From Adineta ricciae (lineage: Eukaryota > Rotifera > Eurotatoria > Adinetida > Adinetidae), in contig CAJNOJ010000288.1 in NCBI GenBank assembly GCA_905250025.1, positions 1-64,000 of the forward strand: 64,000 bases of DNA, in the 5' to 3' direction. Positions 1-12,275 of this stretch are shown here, piece by piece (position 1 is the stretch's first letter; the number at the start of each line of letters is the position of its first letter). The position numbers were made by a program, and so were the translations under genes. The notes under the pieces were generated by a model. The model was not told the DNA's origin and did not search any database. It saw only the letters and a program-made list of their open reading frames with translations.

Positions 1-217
1 TGGGAATGAGATGATTCCATCCGAAACCAAGCCATATGAAAACGAATGTATCTTCTGGATCGAGTGACACAATATATTGAACACATTCGTCAACATCATC
101 AAACTCATATGTGTCAATTCCAATAGGCTGTAGTTGGTCTATAGAAGTGTTATCGTGATGAGCAGATCGCAAACAAATAAGTTTAACATCTTCTGTTAAA
201 GCAAGATGATCATTCAT
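1..217 (-). CDS. ART-TPR family protein, N-terminal part (runs off window)
   Basis: Open frame from an ATG at 217 to the window edge. It encodes the N-terminal alpha/beta domain also seen in the complete genes at 6613-8879 and 13176-15467, including the shared stretches around DDVDECVQYIVSLDPEDTF and WLGFGWNHLIP. It is nearly identical in DNA to 8663-8880, so it is a recent duplicate. The ART and TPR parts would lie to the left of the window. Function of the N-terminal domain is unknown. Confidence 0.8.
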   Translation of the reverse strand, partial: MNDHLALTEDVKLICLRSAHHDNTSIDQLQPIGIDTYEFDDVDECVQYIVSLDPEDTFVFIWLGFGWNHLIP

Positions 218-1487
218 TGTATAGATATGAAGAAAATCGCAGTGACGAAATAAATGATGCTTGGTGTATAAATCAAATACTCAGACAAATTTCTTCCGAG
301 TCGTTCGTTTTATTATGTGTGGTCTCTCTACAACTAACTGATTGGCTGTTCGCGCACTGTTTCAAGTTTCAGCTATTCTACTTACGTATGGATTGATACT
401 ACTTTGAAAAGCAATCAAAAGTAAATATTTAGTTTGTTCGGAAGTATATCGGTATTCTTATCGTCAGAGGAGAGAGCATATTTTGTTGTAGCTATGGTAA
501 AGAACAACTTTCTATCAGAATCAGCAATGAAGAACGAACCAAAAACATTTTCAATCTTACAGCTTTGATTCGAATTACTACAGCTGACTCTACGAACGTG
601 TTGGGAAAGGTCTATATTTATAACTGAATGGATGCCATATGTCAATTTTCAAATAATTCCAATTCATATAGTAGATGAATTTTGACAGAATAAACAGATA
701 AGTGGATTAAATGATTAAGTGGACATGAGCCAATGAAAAGAAGTTGGTAAAATATTATTTTTAATAAAATCATCGTTGTAAAGAAAATAACAGGATGCAA
801 TTTTAATCGACTCCGTATGTATTATGTATAGATGTTAGGAATCGACATTGTTCTCATAAAATAATTATCAAATGAGTTTCTCGATTTCTGTCGAGTGAAA
901 TTTGCGATCTGCGCCTTGACTGTGTAAGTCAGAAAATGTAAACTGGGCTGGGTGAAACCAAATCTTTAGAGGTTCATTACATTGAAATCTATGCTGGTAT
1001 TTATCGGTTTTTCAGCTCAAGTTTGTCAGGCTTCCTACAAAGTCAAGACTTGAAATGGATTTTTTGCATGAAATGAAGATTTTTTCTTGTATTGCACACG
1101 CCTCTCGACAATTGAACTCTTTTTATTCACATATGTGACTTGGTCAGATGTTTCCCAGTTTGGTGTCACAAAGGAACCGACCGAACCCGATGAAAAACTC
1201 GCTCAATTTTAACTCTGATTCAAACGAAAGACGTGAAGAGAAGAGTTTCTCTGTTTTAGATGATCGTTGTAGAACGTTTCATCTTTTGTTCACAATGAAC
1301 AACGTCCTCTATGTAACATTTATTCATTCGATGGATTGTCTATTTTTGTTCTTTTCTTGAACATGAGTTGCACAGTATTTCCTTTTCTTCTTCTCATTCT
1401 CAAAACTCATCGGAAATGGTTTCTTTTATCTTTGAAATGTATGATAATATGCTTTTTCTTTTAGATATTCTTCTGCATTGCTCAACA
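218..1487. other. AT-rich intergenic stretch
   Basis: Open frames here (for example 1148-1360 and 1368-1625 plus) have low-complexity Phe/Ser-rich translations, no splice-consistent structure and no family resemblance. I see no gene; it presumably holds promoters for the flanking divergent genes. Confidence 0.5.
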
Positions 1488-2317
1488 ATGGTTGTTAAAG
1501 CTGACCCAAACACAATTGTAAGTTTACATGGAGAGCAGTGTTTTTTTTTCAACGTCTCGAAGAATTCTATGAACAAAGGACAATCGTATTCTGAAAATTC
1601 TACTATTTTTTTTTCGTTTCTATGAAACTTTTTAACAAAGATCGTCCGATAATATTTCTTCGTGAATTTATGATAAAGTTGCGTTTATTTTTCTTGTTGT
1701 TCGAAGATCAATCACAAAGAAATCAACATTCGATCCAATGATCGCTTTCCAGCGGGGATCTGGTGGCTGGCGTAGCATTTTTTTTCTGGTTTCGTTGTGC
1801 TGTGGATGGTTGGTATTGATCTAAAAGTACGTATGAAAATTTCTGTAAAATGAATGAAATAGTACGTAACCGGTCTGAAGTTGAATGAACAAATGGAAAA
1901 AGTCTGAAATGGAAGTGTTGAACGAAGTAGAAAAGGAAGAAAAACATTTTCAAATATGGAAAAATAATCTATTTTTGACTTTTTCTCTAGGACCTTTCCC
2001 ATCCCAATCAATTCTGGAGTCGTTTATTTGGAATATGTTTGATTTGTATCAGTATTCTATTTCTATTAATGGCTTTACTTCTGTTATTTGCACAAGTTTA
2101 TTTTTTATATAAATATTTTCAAAAGAAATGGTTTTCCAACAATAAAAGTCAAGTAAACTTTTGATGCAATGAAACATGATTTAGATAATCAATAGGATCG
2201 TTTATTCTTTAGATAAAGAATTCAGTGGTTAAATGGAATGTGAAATTAAGTCATCTTTATAAGAAATTTGCATCTTCAATTGATCCTCGGAATGAAACGG
2301 AAGAAATAATTGTTTAA
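1488..2317 (+). CDS. Small single-pass membrane protein (exons partly resolved)
   Basis: I do not recognise the family. Three pieces are supported by comparison with the paralogue at 4893-6004. A 10-codon first exon (1488-1517, MVVKADPNTI) ends at a GTAAGT donor. An exon at 1991-2152 starts after CTCTAG and carries one long hydrophobic segment (FGICLICISILFLLMALLLL) followed by a basic tail. A last exon at 2213-2317 starts after CTTTAG and ends in TAA. All three are in phase 0. One or more exons coding the region before the membrane segment probably lie within 1518-1990 but could not be fixed. Product, topology and even intactness are uncertain. Confidence 0.4.
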
Positions 2318-3329
2318 AGGAGATCTTATCTTCATTCACTAATGAAAAGATCTAATGTTAGTCATCGATTTTTGTACATATTTTGTTGAATATCCTTATT
2401 CAATGTAAATGTTTTTTATTTTTACGATGCTTTCGAAGAAAAAACGAGCGGGATTAGAGTAGCATAACCCGACGTTGTTGATCTCTGACCTGAAAACATT
2501 GAATATATCGGTCTTCTATTTCAAGTTGAATTCATCAAATTGTTAAAGAGCAAAACCATCTCTGGCATGTGTCAAACCTTGACTATGTGATTTTGTTCAT
2601 TAAAATGCATTGTATTCTCTATTAATGTTTGATGCTTTATTGTATTCGAATTTTCCCAAGTATATTAGATAGACCTTATTATCTATGATAATGGCTATCA
2701 CTCTCGTTTTCATGTTGTTGTTTTGTTTAAGTTTGAAAGTCTTTTTCTTTGTTTTTGGTATAACAATGATAATTTTAAAGAAGAATATTTTTAATTGATT
2801 AACAACAATTTATTTATCTCGTACAGCAACCGCATGAGAATGATATTTAAAGAACCAATCCTTCAATACAATGCATAATAGTCATATTAATGTCGAAGAA
2901 ATGACTGTTTTGCAAGTGCATTTCATGGACACATTTATGGTATATGAAAACTTATTAGTAAATTCTATTGAGAGATGAGAACAACTCGTGAAGGTTTTAA
3001 AAAGTTACGAATATGAACAATAGATTGGCTTGTATCACTTTTGTCTTTTATCAGAATTTAATTCCCATACAAGCAAGGTGATGATGATTCACACAAGGTA
3101 TTCTCATATAGCGTAAATATCTGGATGTTCAATCGAACCCACATTGACTCATGTTTATACGTCAAGTATAGATGAAACGTTTCGTTTTTCAAAAGGAAAA
3201 GTCGATTGATTTATTAGGCCAATCGAACTAACAAAACGATTTTTTCAAAAAATATCAATATGCATGGCTGAACAAAAAGAACGAACCATGTCATATGAAA
3301 AAACAACAAAACTAGATACAGTTGTATTT
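2318..3329. other. AT-rich intergenic stretch
   Basis: No open frame with coding character on either strand and no repeat structure noticed. It separates the convergent genes at 1488-2317 (plus) and 3330-4352 (minus). Confidence 0.5.
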
Positions 3330-4352
3330 TTATGATTGGATTGAAGGTGAATGTTCCCAATTGGCTTCTTCAAGTTCTTGTTCATTCTCGATTGGTATCG
3401 GTTCAATAACATTCACCTGTGTCAAATACGTTGCGAACAGCAACAAAAACAGCGCTAATAGCACATCAGTTACCTGAAAAATATCCATATCGATGATAGT
3501 TTGCTTTAATGGCGAAAAAAAATAATCGGGTAAATACTTACTTGCAAAGCTGTAAAATACAAGAGTTTTCTTATCGATCAATAATCCCCAAACAGATTGA
3601 ATAAAAACTATGACACCAAAGAGCATACGGCGTGACTGTACCTGAAAAAAATTCATTGAAAAGTGAATACAAATTCTTTCTCTACACCTTCTTCAATGTA
3701 TTTTTAGATCATTACCCAGGTCGAACAATCCGGCACAGAAAGGGCCGGTTCCGGAGTATTCTGGAGATTTCATGGAAGCAGTATTCCGGATGAGCGGATC
3801 CGGTGACCGGATTTATCTAGATTGGGCCGGAAACGATTACCTCATTTCTCCGTCGGATTCCTGGCATTTTCCGGACGGGTTCCGCTAAGAAATAGCGAGT
3901 TTCTTCAGGTATTTTGACGGAAATTCATGGAATCCTGCTTCAGGAATCATCGCCCTGGGTATTAAAACAATCGCAAGTAATTGTCATCAACTGCAAAAAT
4001 TACGCGGACACCACACATGATCATCACTGTGAACGATGAGCTCTGATGATGTATATATCCATATAACAAAGATTTGTGAACAAATGAGTCGAGAGAACCG
4101 ATTATTTGTTGAAAATAGATCAACAAGTGACATTTGAAGAATCCAACAATGAATAGCTATGTAAAATTTATAGAAATCAGTAAAATATTCGAAAAATGCT
4201 TGTTTTTGTCGCCTTACAATTTCGAATATTTTGAAAAAAATTTCAATTAATTTGATTTTCTTCTTCGAAACACCACTTCCTGTACAGATGTATTTACTAA
4301 TTAGTGTATCAAAACATTCACTAATTGGAACGTCTTCATAATTTGATGACAT
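3330..4352 (-). CDS. Small multi-exon membrane protein with a transposon-like insertion in an intron
   Basis: Minus-strand gene of unknown family. The 5' part (about 4200-4352, MSSNYEDVPISECFD...) resembles a segment at 23.4-23.6 kb, and the 3' part (3330-3656) contains a membrane segment with QSVWG followed by a second hydrophobic helix and an acidic tail. QSVWG recurs in the copy at about 22.75 kb, as does the two-helix layout. The GC-rich element 3715-3959 separates the two parts, as in that paralogue. Possible introns do not all join in frame; in particular a GTAAGT donor at about 3540 would give a stop when spliced to CAG at about 3480, so the 3' block may be read through or the copy may be decaying. 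Exact exons are not resolved. Confidence 0.35.
3715..3959. mobile_element. GC-rich MITE-like element, copy A (245 bp, TA flanks)
   Basis: GC-rich, CCGG-studded island in AT-rich sequence. Ends are inverted (CCCAGGTCGA at the left; the right end reads CCCAGGGCGA on the other strand) and the element is flanked by TA on both sides, as expected for a Tc1/mariner-type target duplication. Related copies are at 22813-23090, 41181-41390 and a divergent one near 28100-28276. No coding capacity, so non-autonomous. Confidence 0.65.
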
Positions 4353-4892
4353 GATGCTTAACTAAACATACGCAGTTAGTTTCGCGTAAACGAAAAACTG
4401 AGTCAATTTACCGAGGTGATCGGATGCGAAAAGTGTGCGTCGAAAATAAACGAAAGCAAAAATGAAGATGGTATATATCGAAAGATAAGCTGAATACAAC
4501 GAATATCAACGAGAAAATTCCTTTCTTTCTGATCTCTGCCACATGTTCCTCGTTCGAGGGTGACCTGGGCATATAGAAATGTAGATTTTCTTTTCTTTCC
4601 TTCAAAAACACGATGATTAGAAAGAAATTTCTTTTAAAAGTTTCAACATTATTCTTTGAAAATATTTTGAAAAATCGATGTGAACAACTGAAATCGATTT
4701 TCAATAGCTGTTCAAATGAAATTGTTTGTTTTTTAAAAAGAAAAATCAGTTCGATATGCATTTTGTTTAACCATGAATGATATGGCTATTAGGTGTGATT
4801 GATACTGTTCGATTCATATTGACCTACGTCTGACATTCGTTGAACATTTTCTGATTTGATGCTTTTCCTCTCAGTTAGTTAAATCTTCCACA

Positions 4893-6004
4893 ATGATTGT
4901 TAAAATTGAAAAGAGTATACTTGTAAGTTTATTCAAAGAAGAGCTTTCCGAATGTACCTTTTCCCTTCCAGATCCTACAAGGCAATAACAATCACACCTA
5001 TCTGTTCGTTTTCTGACGGATTGGATTTCATCGATTTTGAAAAAATTCAACGTTATTGTTTCTTAAATTGATTCTGTGAAAGCTCCATAGAATTATTCCC
5101 TTGATTGAAATAAAATCAGAATCGCGAAAATGTTTGTTAGTAACATTAATGATACATTGGTCATCATTAGAAAAAAGAATACGAAATTAGAAAAATACCA
5201 TTGATCAATTGATGATACAGTGCAGTTTAATTCTTTTGATTTTTATTTAGAAAGAAACATTCCGACAATGTATAATTGAGTTTTATCACCCATCATGACG
5301 TTCTTCGTAAGTTGGATTACTCTTTTAAAAGGCGTCGTCAACGTTATGATGAGTAAGTAAGAACAACTAAATGACAATCATGTAATGTAAACATTGATCA
5401 GTAGATTAAAAGAAAAAGGTCACAAAACACGCTCTTTAACCCTTTGAAAACAGGTTTTTCCATAAAGACAATTTAATTTCTTATTACAGTAACAACAGAA
5501 TTCTAGTTCAATTAGAAGTCACTATCAATCTATTCGACACAAACAGTGAGTCACTTGATGATTCACTAAAAGAATTTATTTTAAGTTGTTTCGACTCATA
5601 TATAACCAGAGCTTAATGCTTATGATATCATCAACTTCTGAACAGTACTCGAAGTGTTATATTTCCTATGCAGATCTCCAAAGAGTTAATAGAGAATGGA
5701 ATGACAGATGGTACATTGATTTACATTGGAAAAGATCTGAATTGTTCGAATATTTCCATAGATGAGAGAAATTATCGACATATTCTGCGAAACCTTTGCT
5801 TTGGTGTTCTATTTCTGTTGTTTGGTCAATTCATGCTGATCGTACGAATTCATTGTCTATTTCGATACTATGGAAAGAATCGATCTTCTACAAACAAATG
5901 TCAGGTAAGACTCATCATTCGAGTCTTTCATTTCATTTGAAAACAGAAAAACATATTTATTCGAGAATATCAATATTATTTTGTGTTTGTTAACAATTCG
6001 TGAA
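4893..6004 (+). CDS. Small single-pass membrane protein, paralogue of 1488-2317
   Basis: The first exon 4893-4922 (10 codons, MIVKIEKSIL) ends at GTAAGT exactly like the first exon of 1488-2317. The exon 5674-5904, after TATGCAG, encodes about 40 polar residues with an NCS glycosylation site, then a hydrophobic helix (LCFGVLFLLFGQFMLIV) and a basic tail ending before GTAAGA. The last exon 5948-6004 follows GAAAACAG and ends in TGA. Exons between 4923 and 5673 were not resolved: the acceptor at about 4974 opens a frame that stops after 14 codons, and a candidate exon at about 5490-5545 does not join in frame. Likely a type I or type II surface protein, function unknown. Confidence 0.4.
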
Positions 6005-6612
6005 GAAGTATAAAATATGCATTAATTTTATTTTTGAATTTAAATCAATGACAATTCAGAGCGAAAAAGTTCATCGACCGCGTGAAATACGAGACTCGTT
6101 TCTATAATTATATGGCTTTTGTGTTTTTTAATCATAATAGATTATTATCTTTTCTGCGTATTGATATACATAAGAAATGACTTGATGTTTCTATTCACAA
6201 CGAATACTCAAATTGTTGTCAGATGAATGTCAATGTGCATAGTGGAATATATAATTACGACTTGAACAAGTTAAATTCGCGTCTTAGTGTTCAAGTTTCT
6301 TCCAGTTTTTTGTTTCATTAGTTTTCCGATCCACAACAACATTTGCTTAATTGGAACTAAATAAAGCATACATTTACGGAAAGACAATCATTTATAACAA
6401 GTTCTCTTATGAGTCTTTTTCTCCTCTGTGAAAACGAGACGATATATCTTGTTCCGTGTTGAAAGTCATGCCTTTCAAGAGACGAATACAAAGAGCGAAG
6501 AGTTTGTCATTTCGGATGAATATCTTCTATTCGTTTACACAATTGAATATATAAAAGCTAGGGATGTTTAGCGTATCTTCAACTATTGATATGCATTCCA
6601 TGTTTGCGCACG
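6005..6612. other. Intergenic stretch between convergent genes
   Basis: AT-rich, no coding frame or structured repeat seen. It should hold the 3' ends of the convergent genes on either side. Confidence 0.5.
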
Positions 6613-8879
6613 CTATTTAAGGTTTCGTAGCATTTCAATCCAATGAATAAAAGATTCTATTTCATGCAAAAGAATGTGGGTAGGTGGATGATGTTGTAAT
6701 AAGAGCCGACGTGCGCAATTGAAATTCAGTAATGCAGATTCGACATCATGTAGTTGGAAGAAAGCACGACCAATGGAACAATATGCTTTGACAATTAAGA
6801 TTGAGTTAACTGGCAAGTTGCAGTCTTCAATTATCTGCCGATAATACATAATTGCCATCGGCCAATCTTTTTTATCCATATGATAATCAGCTGAAGTTTT
6901 CAGTACGTGTGCTTGAGGTTTGGTCGAATCATGAAGATCCTCTAGGATATTTTCCGAGTAATCGTTTCTATTTAGAGCAGTAGCACTTTTGATAATACTA
7001 GTCAAAAGATATTGATTTTCAGAGCTAGAATTCTTTAATAGGGCATCAGTTGATGATGACTGTACAGTCTGAAAACATTGTAAAGCTTTCTCGTGATTAC
7101 CCCGACTAACTTCGACTGCACTCTCCATAAGTCGCACCGAGAGGAACGCAGGATGTGGTGATGGCATTCGGTACGACTTCCGCACTTCTTTTATGAGAAC
7201 AATACATGCGACCATACTCTGATTTAGTTGCTCACAACCATCGTTGGACTCAAAGTAGTGTGAGATATTTGCCGAACATTGAAAAAGTAATGACATTATG
7301 TTATTCATAAGTTCACATGGACCTATTTCGTTCACAGAAGTGTTAAGTGAAGTTACTAGATCAGAGATCGCTTCTATGAAACAGGTTTCCACCCCATCCG
7401 TGTCATTAAAATCAGTTAATAAATTGTTTATTTTGAATATCGATTGGCAAATATTTCTTACATTTCTATGATTCCTCTGTGCACACAGCACTTGCACCTG
7501 TTTCATCCTTTCCAAATCAATCATTGGGATGGAAAGTGCCAAAAGTTGAAACATATAAAATGACTCACTCATACCACAAAGTAACTGTCTTTCGAGAATA
7601 AATTCTCGTAACTCTTTCAATTCTCGATCCATGTCATAAGATAATCGAGCCTGAATACAACTATTTCTATACTGTCGATTACTTGTCGAAACTGATTCGA
7701 TTCGAAGAGTTGTTCCCATCGATAATAACACTTCTTCATCATCAGATATCTTACTGAGTGAACGAATACAAGCGAATGGATGTATGCTTGAATTGAGTAA
7801 TCGCTTATCGATGATAATTTCAAGCATAATGTCTCGTTCCAAATCATCACCCAAGTACGCCATTGCAACAACAGGATCGAGTGATGTTGATACAAATGAA
7901 TTGATTGATAGAATTCCACCAGCTTTACATGATCGAAGTCGATAACTTTCCCCAGATGATACCTTCATCGCACGGTATAGTTTTATCGTCGATGCTTGCT
8001 CTAAAAACAGTTTTAAAAAGATGAATATATGTCTATCAGTCCGTAATTTGGTTATTCCTCCTTATCTTTCCCCTTGTAACAGTCGATTTTCACGACTAGA
8101 GAATACTCACCGTTGTTGGATTGTCTAGTGAGGTATTGCTCGTGATAGAGTTTCTTCAAGTGTTCATAGATATCTCGAATGATAAATCGAAATTTAAACA
8201 GAATCACCAAGTTTTGAGTTCGAAGAGCTTTGTTCACCAATCGATACACAAATGAATCACGCGAATACCATTCAATGGCATCTTCACGACGATAGTTCTT
8301 TTCAAAATCATCGATTTGGGCAAGTTGAACTGAATTGTTGCGATAAAAGTAGCGCGCTTCTTTGATCATTTCTCCATAGACATTTGTAGGAGGCGTTGGC
8401 ATTCGAATGAGACACTGCAAAAGTACTTCAGACCATATCGCTTGAATAGGATTTCCTTGTGGATTGTGAATGGTTGTTGTTTCTTGATTGTAGAACACAT
8501 TGAGATGTGTAGACTGTCCCTCTTGACTCACACGAATGTCTCGAACGAGTTGCTGAAGTAGTTCATCAGGATGAATGAATACTCCGTGGACTTTTGATAT
8601 GGACCTATGATGAGTTGGTTCATGAAGATAGATGCAGTGAATCTGTTCGAACTGATGTAAGATGGGAATGAGATGATTCCATCCGAAACCAAGCCATATG
8701 AAAACGAATGTATCTTCTGGATCGAGTGACACAATGTATTGAACACATTCGTCAACATCATCAAACTCATATGTGTCAATTCCAGTGGCTTGTAGTTGAT
8801 CTATGGAAATGGTATCTTGATGAGCAGATCGCAAACAAGCAAGTATTACATCTTCTGCTGAATTAGCGAACTCATCCAT
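6613..8879 (-). CDS. ADP-ribosyltransferase with N-terminal alpha/beta domain and C-terminal TPR-like helices
   Basis: Two exons (8111-8879 and 6613-8000), intron 8001-8110 with GTGAGT..TTTTTAG, 718 residues. Residues 1 to about 190 form an alternating strand/helix domain I cannot name. Residues from about 205 (AIEWYSRDSFVYRLVNKALR) enter an ART fold of the arginine-specific R-S-E class: Arg266 in LYRAM, Ser-Thr-Ser at 294-296 after SINSF, and the acidic DEEVL motif near 344-348. This class uses NAD+ to modify protein side chains. The C-terminal 300 residues are helical repeats resembling TPRs (DWPMAIMYYRQII, VESALLNFNCARRLL). The start matches the paralogue at 13176-15467 and the intron is at the same codon. 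Being intact with all three catalytic motifs, it is probably active; substrate unknown. TPRs suggest peptide or protein sensing, an inference only. Confidence 0.85.
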
Positions 8880-9020
8880 ATGATGAAAATAAAAGAATTT
8901 GGATGAGCAACGATTTACGAATGAATAAACTCTTGTGATTCGTTTTAAATTTATAGTAGTTAGAAAAAAAATTCATGCAAAGTATTTAGATATCTTGTGT
9001 TGACATATTCATTTCTTTCA

Positions 9021-9160
9021 GGCTGATAAGCATCATTTTTGCGCAAATATGGCAAAGTCCAACAGTATTATCTATCTTATTCGCCATATCCCCGTTGAAT
9101 TATTGGACGTCGAGGAAAAACTCATCAGAAGACAGCTGCGAGCTAGTATGAATCAAATAG
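9021..9160 (+). other. Isolated exon-like open segment
   Basis: After a TTTCAG acceptor-like site the plus strand is open for about 45 codons (MAKSNSIIYLIRHIPVELLD... then basic RRQLRASMNQI). Composition looks coding but I find no partner exons or family. It may be an exon of a broken gene. Confidence 0.2.
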
Positions 9161-9950
9161 TTTTCTGTCGAAGAACGATACTAAAATATATTAAGTATAA
9201 TTGAATATTTTTGTCATGACAAACTTTAAGTTATTATGAGAACATCACTACACTGTTCAATCATTCATTCATCACGAACAGGAGTTTAGAGTAATGGAAG
9301 AAGTAAGAAGTTCTATAGGTCATATATTTTAGACAATCGTTGTAACATATGAATCAAGTTCTATCTTGATCGAAAGCTATTGATTTAATAATAACAACAA
9401 AAAGAAAAAAAGCTTTCGTTTCATCACTAACAAGAATGAAATGAAACTAAAGGTCATGCCGATGAGATACTGAAATATTTAATGGACGATACTGAGTCGA
9501 GCAGAACGGAAGTCGTATCAGTAAGCAACGATGACGTTTTAAGGTGATACATAACAGTAAAGTGTCAATCAGTATTTTTGTTGTAATCCTTTTAAATTTT
9601 ATTCTATCAAGCTAATTAGAAGTATTTCTTCTTCTTCTATTTCGTCAATAATTTTGTAAAATTTCTCTCAAAACCTGTTACCGCACTAAAATGTATCACG
9701 AAGAGAACATCAATGCTATGCGTACTATTAAATTAACATGTAGTCTAGTTTCTACGTCACTTTACCTGTTTTACTGTGCCTAAAATACGCACATTCATGT
9801 ATAGTAATCAGGATCTCCGTAGTGATTAACTTGATTCAAGGTATTCAACTGGTTGACGGAATCTCACTGTCCAAAACTACTAACGCTAACATCGTTCGTT
9901 CAGCATTGAATTACAAACCACATATCGACATTTTTAAATCATGGTAAATC
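9161..9950. other. Intergenic AT-rich stretch
   Basis: Nothing recognisable on either strand. Confidence 0.45.
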
Positions 9951-10670
9951 GTTCGATGATAGTATGGTCAAATATTTTGCGCGTACGCCTATACTATGCA
10001 GAAAGTGGGCGAACAAAGTATAGATAAAATATATATCTACCGAATGTGATCACTACTCATTTACTTTTGGGTCACAGAACTTATCCAAGGAACGTGTGCG
10101 TCTCTTATTATTAGTCTATTCTCAAAATACATGAGGCAAAACCTGACAAATCTTCATTTTGAGACATTTCTCGATGCGGTTATTTATAGTTATCCACCAT
10201 ACGATGATTATTTTCGACACTTACGTACTGCATAGAAAGATAAGAATAATCATAATACATTTTCCACATTTTACGAAGCTACGAGGCATGCTTTTCGCTC
10301 AGTCATCCGTCAACTTGCTCCATTTTTCAATATTGACCTTGATACTGAGTTATTTGAGCGAATTATGACGTGCACATCGTTTCAATGCATAACCGAAGAA
10401 CAATTACTTCGTCTCGATCAGATTTTCACCGAAAAGACAGTCGATTTGGTTTGAACAGAAGCAAAAACCGTATTTTAGGGTTCATGCATCAAGGAACGAT
10501 GTATTTAATTTTTACATCTTCGAGTTGGCACAATATATTCTCTCTGTAAATCAAAGAGACGTACCAGTTATTATACCTAATGACAATGTGGATTCATTTG
10601 CAAGAATCAACATGCGCTTAGAAGATACTTTGGACTTTTATACGATCTATTTTGTAACATAAATCTGTGT
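9951..10670 (+). pseudogene. Degenerate protein-coding remnant, family not recognised
   Basis: Plus-strand segments with coding-like composition occur in shifting frames with internal stops: about 10150-10240 (NLHFETFLDAVIYSYPPYDD), 10250-10450 (HAFRSVIRQLAPFFNIDLD, then SFQCITEEQLLRLDQ), and 10500-10670 (NDVFNFYIFELAQYILSVNQ, then NMRLEDTLDFYTIYF). No set of GT..AG introns removes the stops that I could find. I read this as an old broken gene; its ancestry is unknown. Confidence 0.35.
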
Positions 10671-11077
10671 GTTGCGAAATTAGGTGAACAAAAACTATAT
10701 GAATATTTCATGCGAGTTGTTCAAAATAATTCCAATCTGCATAGCTAATATTTTCAGCGAAACGATCATTATCAAAGAAGTAAGATTGTAAATGATTATT
10801 TCAATCGACGCTTGTTAATATAATTAGATAAGAAAGAGCTGCTGTTCTTAATATTTCAAGTTGTATACGTCATTCTCGACTATATGACATAGCATAGATT
10901 TAACAATAAATCTGTTTGCAAACATGATCTTTACGAAAAGATATGAGTAACGTTGGATAAACGCTTATTTTTACTACTGTAATGATGACAGATGCAGAAA
11001 TATAATAAATATATATATATAGATAGATAGAAGGAGTGATTTTAATCCATTGTTGTATTTAAAGAAAAAGAACAAAG

Positions 11078-12275
11078 ATGTCTGGTTCTAAGGTTTTTAC
11101 TATTTTATCATTTATCTTCTTCGGTAGGTTGGAGTAATGCGATTATATATTGAATATCTCTCCTGTTTAGCTTCGATTTTATTATCATCTTCACAAAATC
11201 TCAATCGAAAAGTAGAATGGAATACACTTAAGATTATGTGGGGACCTGATCCATTGGTATCCAATGATAAAGTGTTCATTCGACAACCAAGAACAGTGCA
11301 ACAAGCTTTACAAGAAGGATACAGTAAACTTCCAAATGGTCTAGGAGATCAATGTCTCGGTAAGAATCAATCATGACTTTCAAATTTTCATTTACTATGT
11401 TGAAATTCAGGCAGAACAACTGTTGGTCATCGTTATTGGAAAGGTAATGATTCTGCAGCTATTCTTTTATATGACAAACAAGGAACTATTGCTGGCATTC
11501 AGATTGGAGTAATTTGTGTATTACTTCGTGTTTCACTCTGCCTATTCTGTTTAGTTCCCTCGATCTGTTGCTAACAGAGCGTTCTATTCGTTTGACACTC
11601 AACGGATGTACAATCGAGAGACAATCAATGGCATCGATATGTACACTGCTACAGCATATTTTGTTCCTCCTGGTATGGACTTATCCGAATTTATTTTGTC
11701 AATTGTTTGATCTTTTTCTACTCTAGCTACAATTTGTAGTGTTGGACGTACCTTGTCACGTCTTGAACATGAAGGAACGGGAACTGGTCTATTTTTTCAG
11801 AATGGATCAAATCCATTGCAAGATGCTGTTGAAGTGCCACTTTGGGAAAATGATCTTGGCAGAACAAAATGGGTTCCAGGTGCCTGTTTTAAGACCATGG
11901 GTTAGTTTATTCACTTCGTTTTTTATCTGACCTACTTTTGGTCTTTCAACAGGTAGACACTATTGGTATAACAATCATTTAAATCTGAACTGTTCGGAGT
12001 TCTTACCAGCTTTCATTATGTATAATAAAGGTCAATTGAATGCTTTTGGATGGAGCATCATGGCCAATATGAAATCATCACATCGAGTTGAGTCTCCATC
12101 AAAAGCTGTTCTTTCAGTATGTATTACTTTCGGCGATACTGATGCAATGAACTTTGTATTTTAGTCATTTCTGATTCCTGTTCCGAAATGCTTGTTTCCA
12201 ATCTATGATACCCTCGGAGGTGTGTCCGCAATGCATCTCTATTTCAATACGGACCCAGCTAATCTCGAATGTTGA
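11078..12275 (+). CDS. Secreted conserved protein of unknown function, seven exons
   Basis: Exons 11078-11123, 11171-11359, 11411-11508, 11555-11672, 11727-11900, 11953-12116 and 12165-12275 join in phase to 299 residues; every intron is 46-54 nt with GT..AG. The first 25 residues are a signal peptide (MSGSKVFTILSFIFFGASIL). The mature chain is rich in Cys and aromatic residues, with blocks such as TVGHRYWKGNDSA, RHYWYN and a terminal VPKCLFPIYDTLGGVSAMHL. The pattern looks like a secreted animal family that has no function assigned as far as I know; I could not name a domain. Gene structure is clean and the frame is intact, so it is a real gene. Confidence 0.8.

Noticed and set aside
4408..4761. 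117-codon minus frame (MPRSPSNEEHVAEIRKKGIF part), possible first exon of the gene at 3330
   Set aside because: It has a donor-like GTAAAT at its end, but no in-phase connection to the next segment could be shown.
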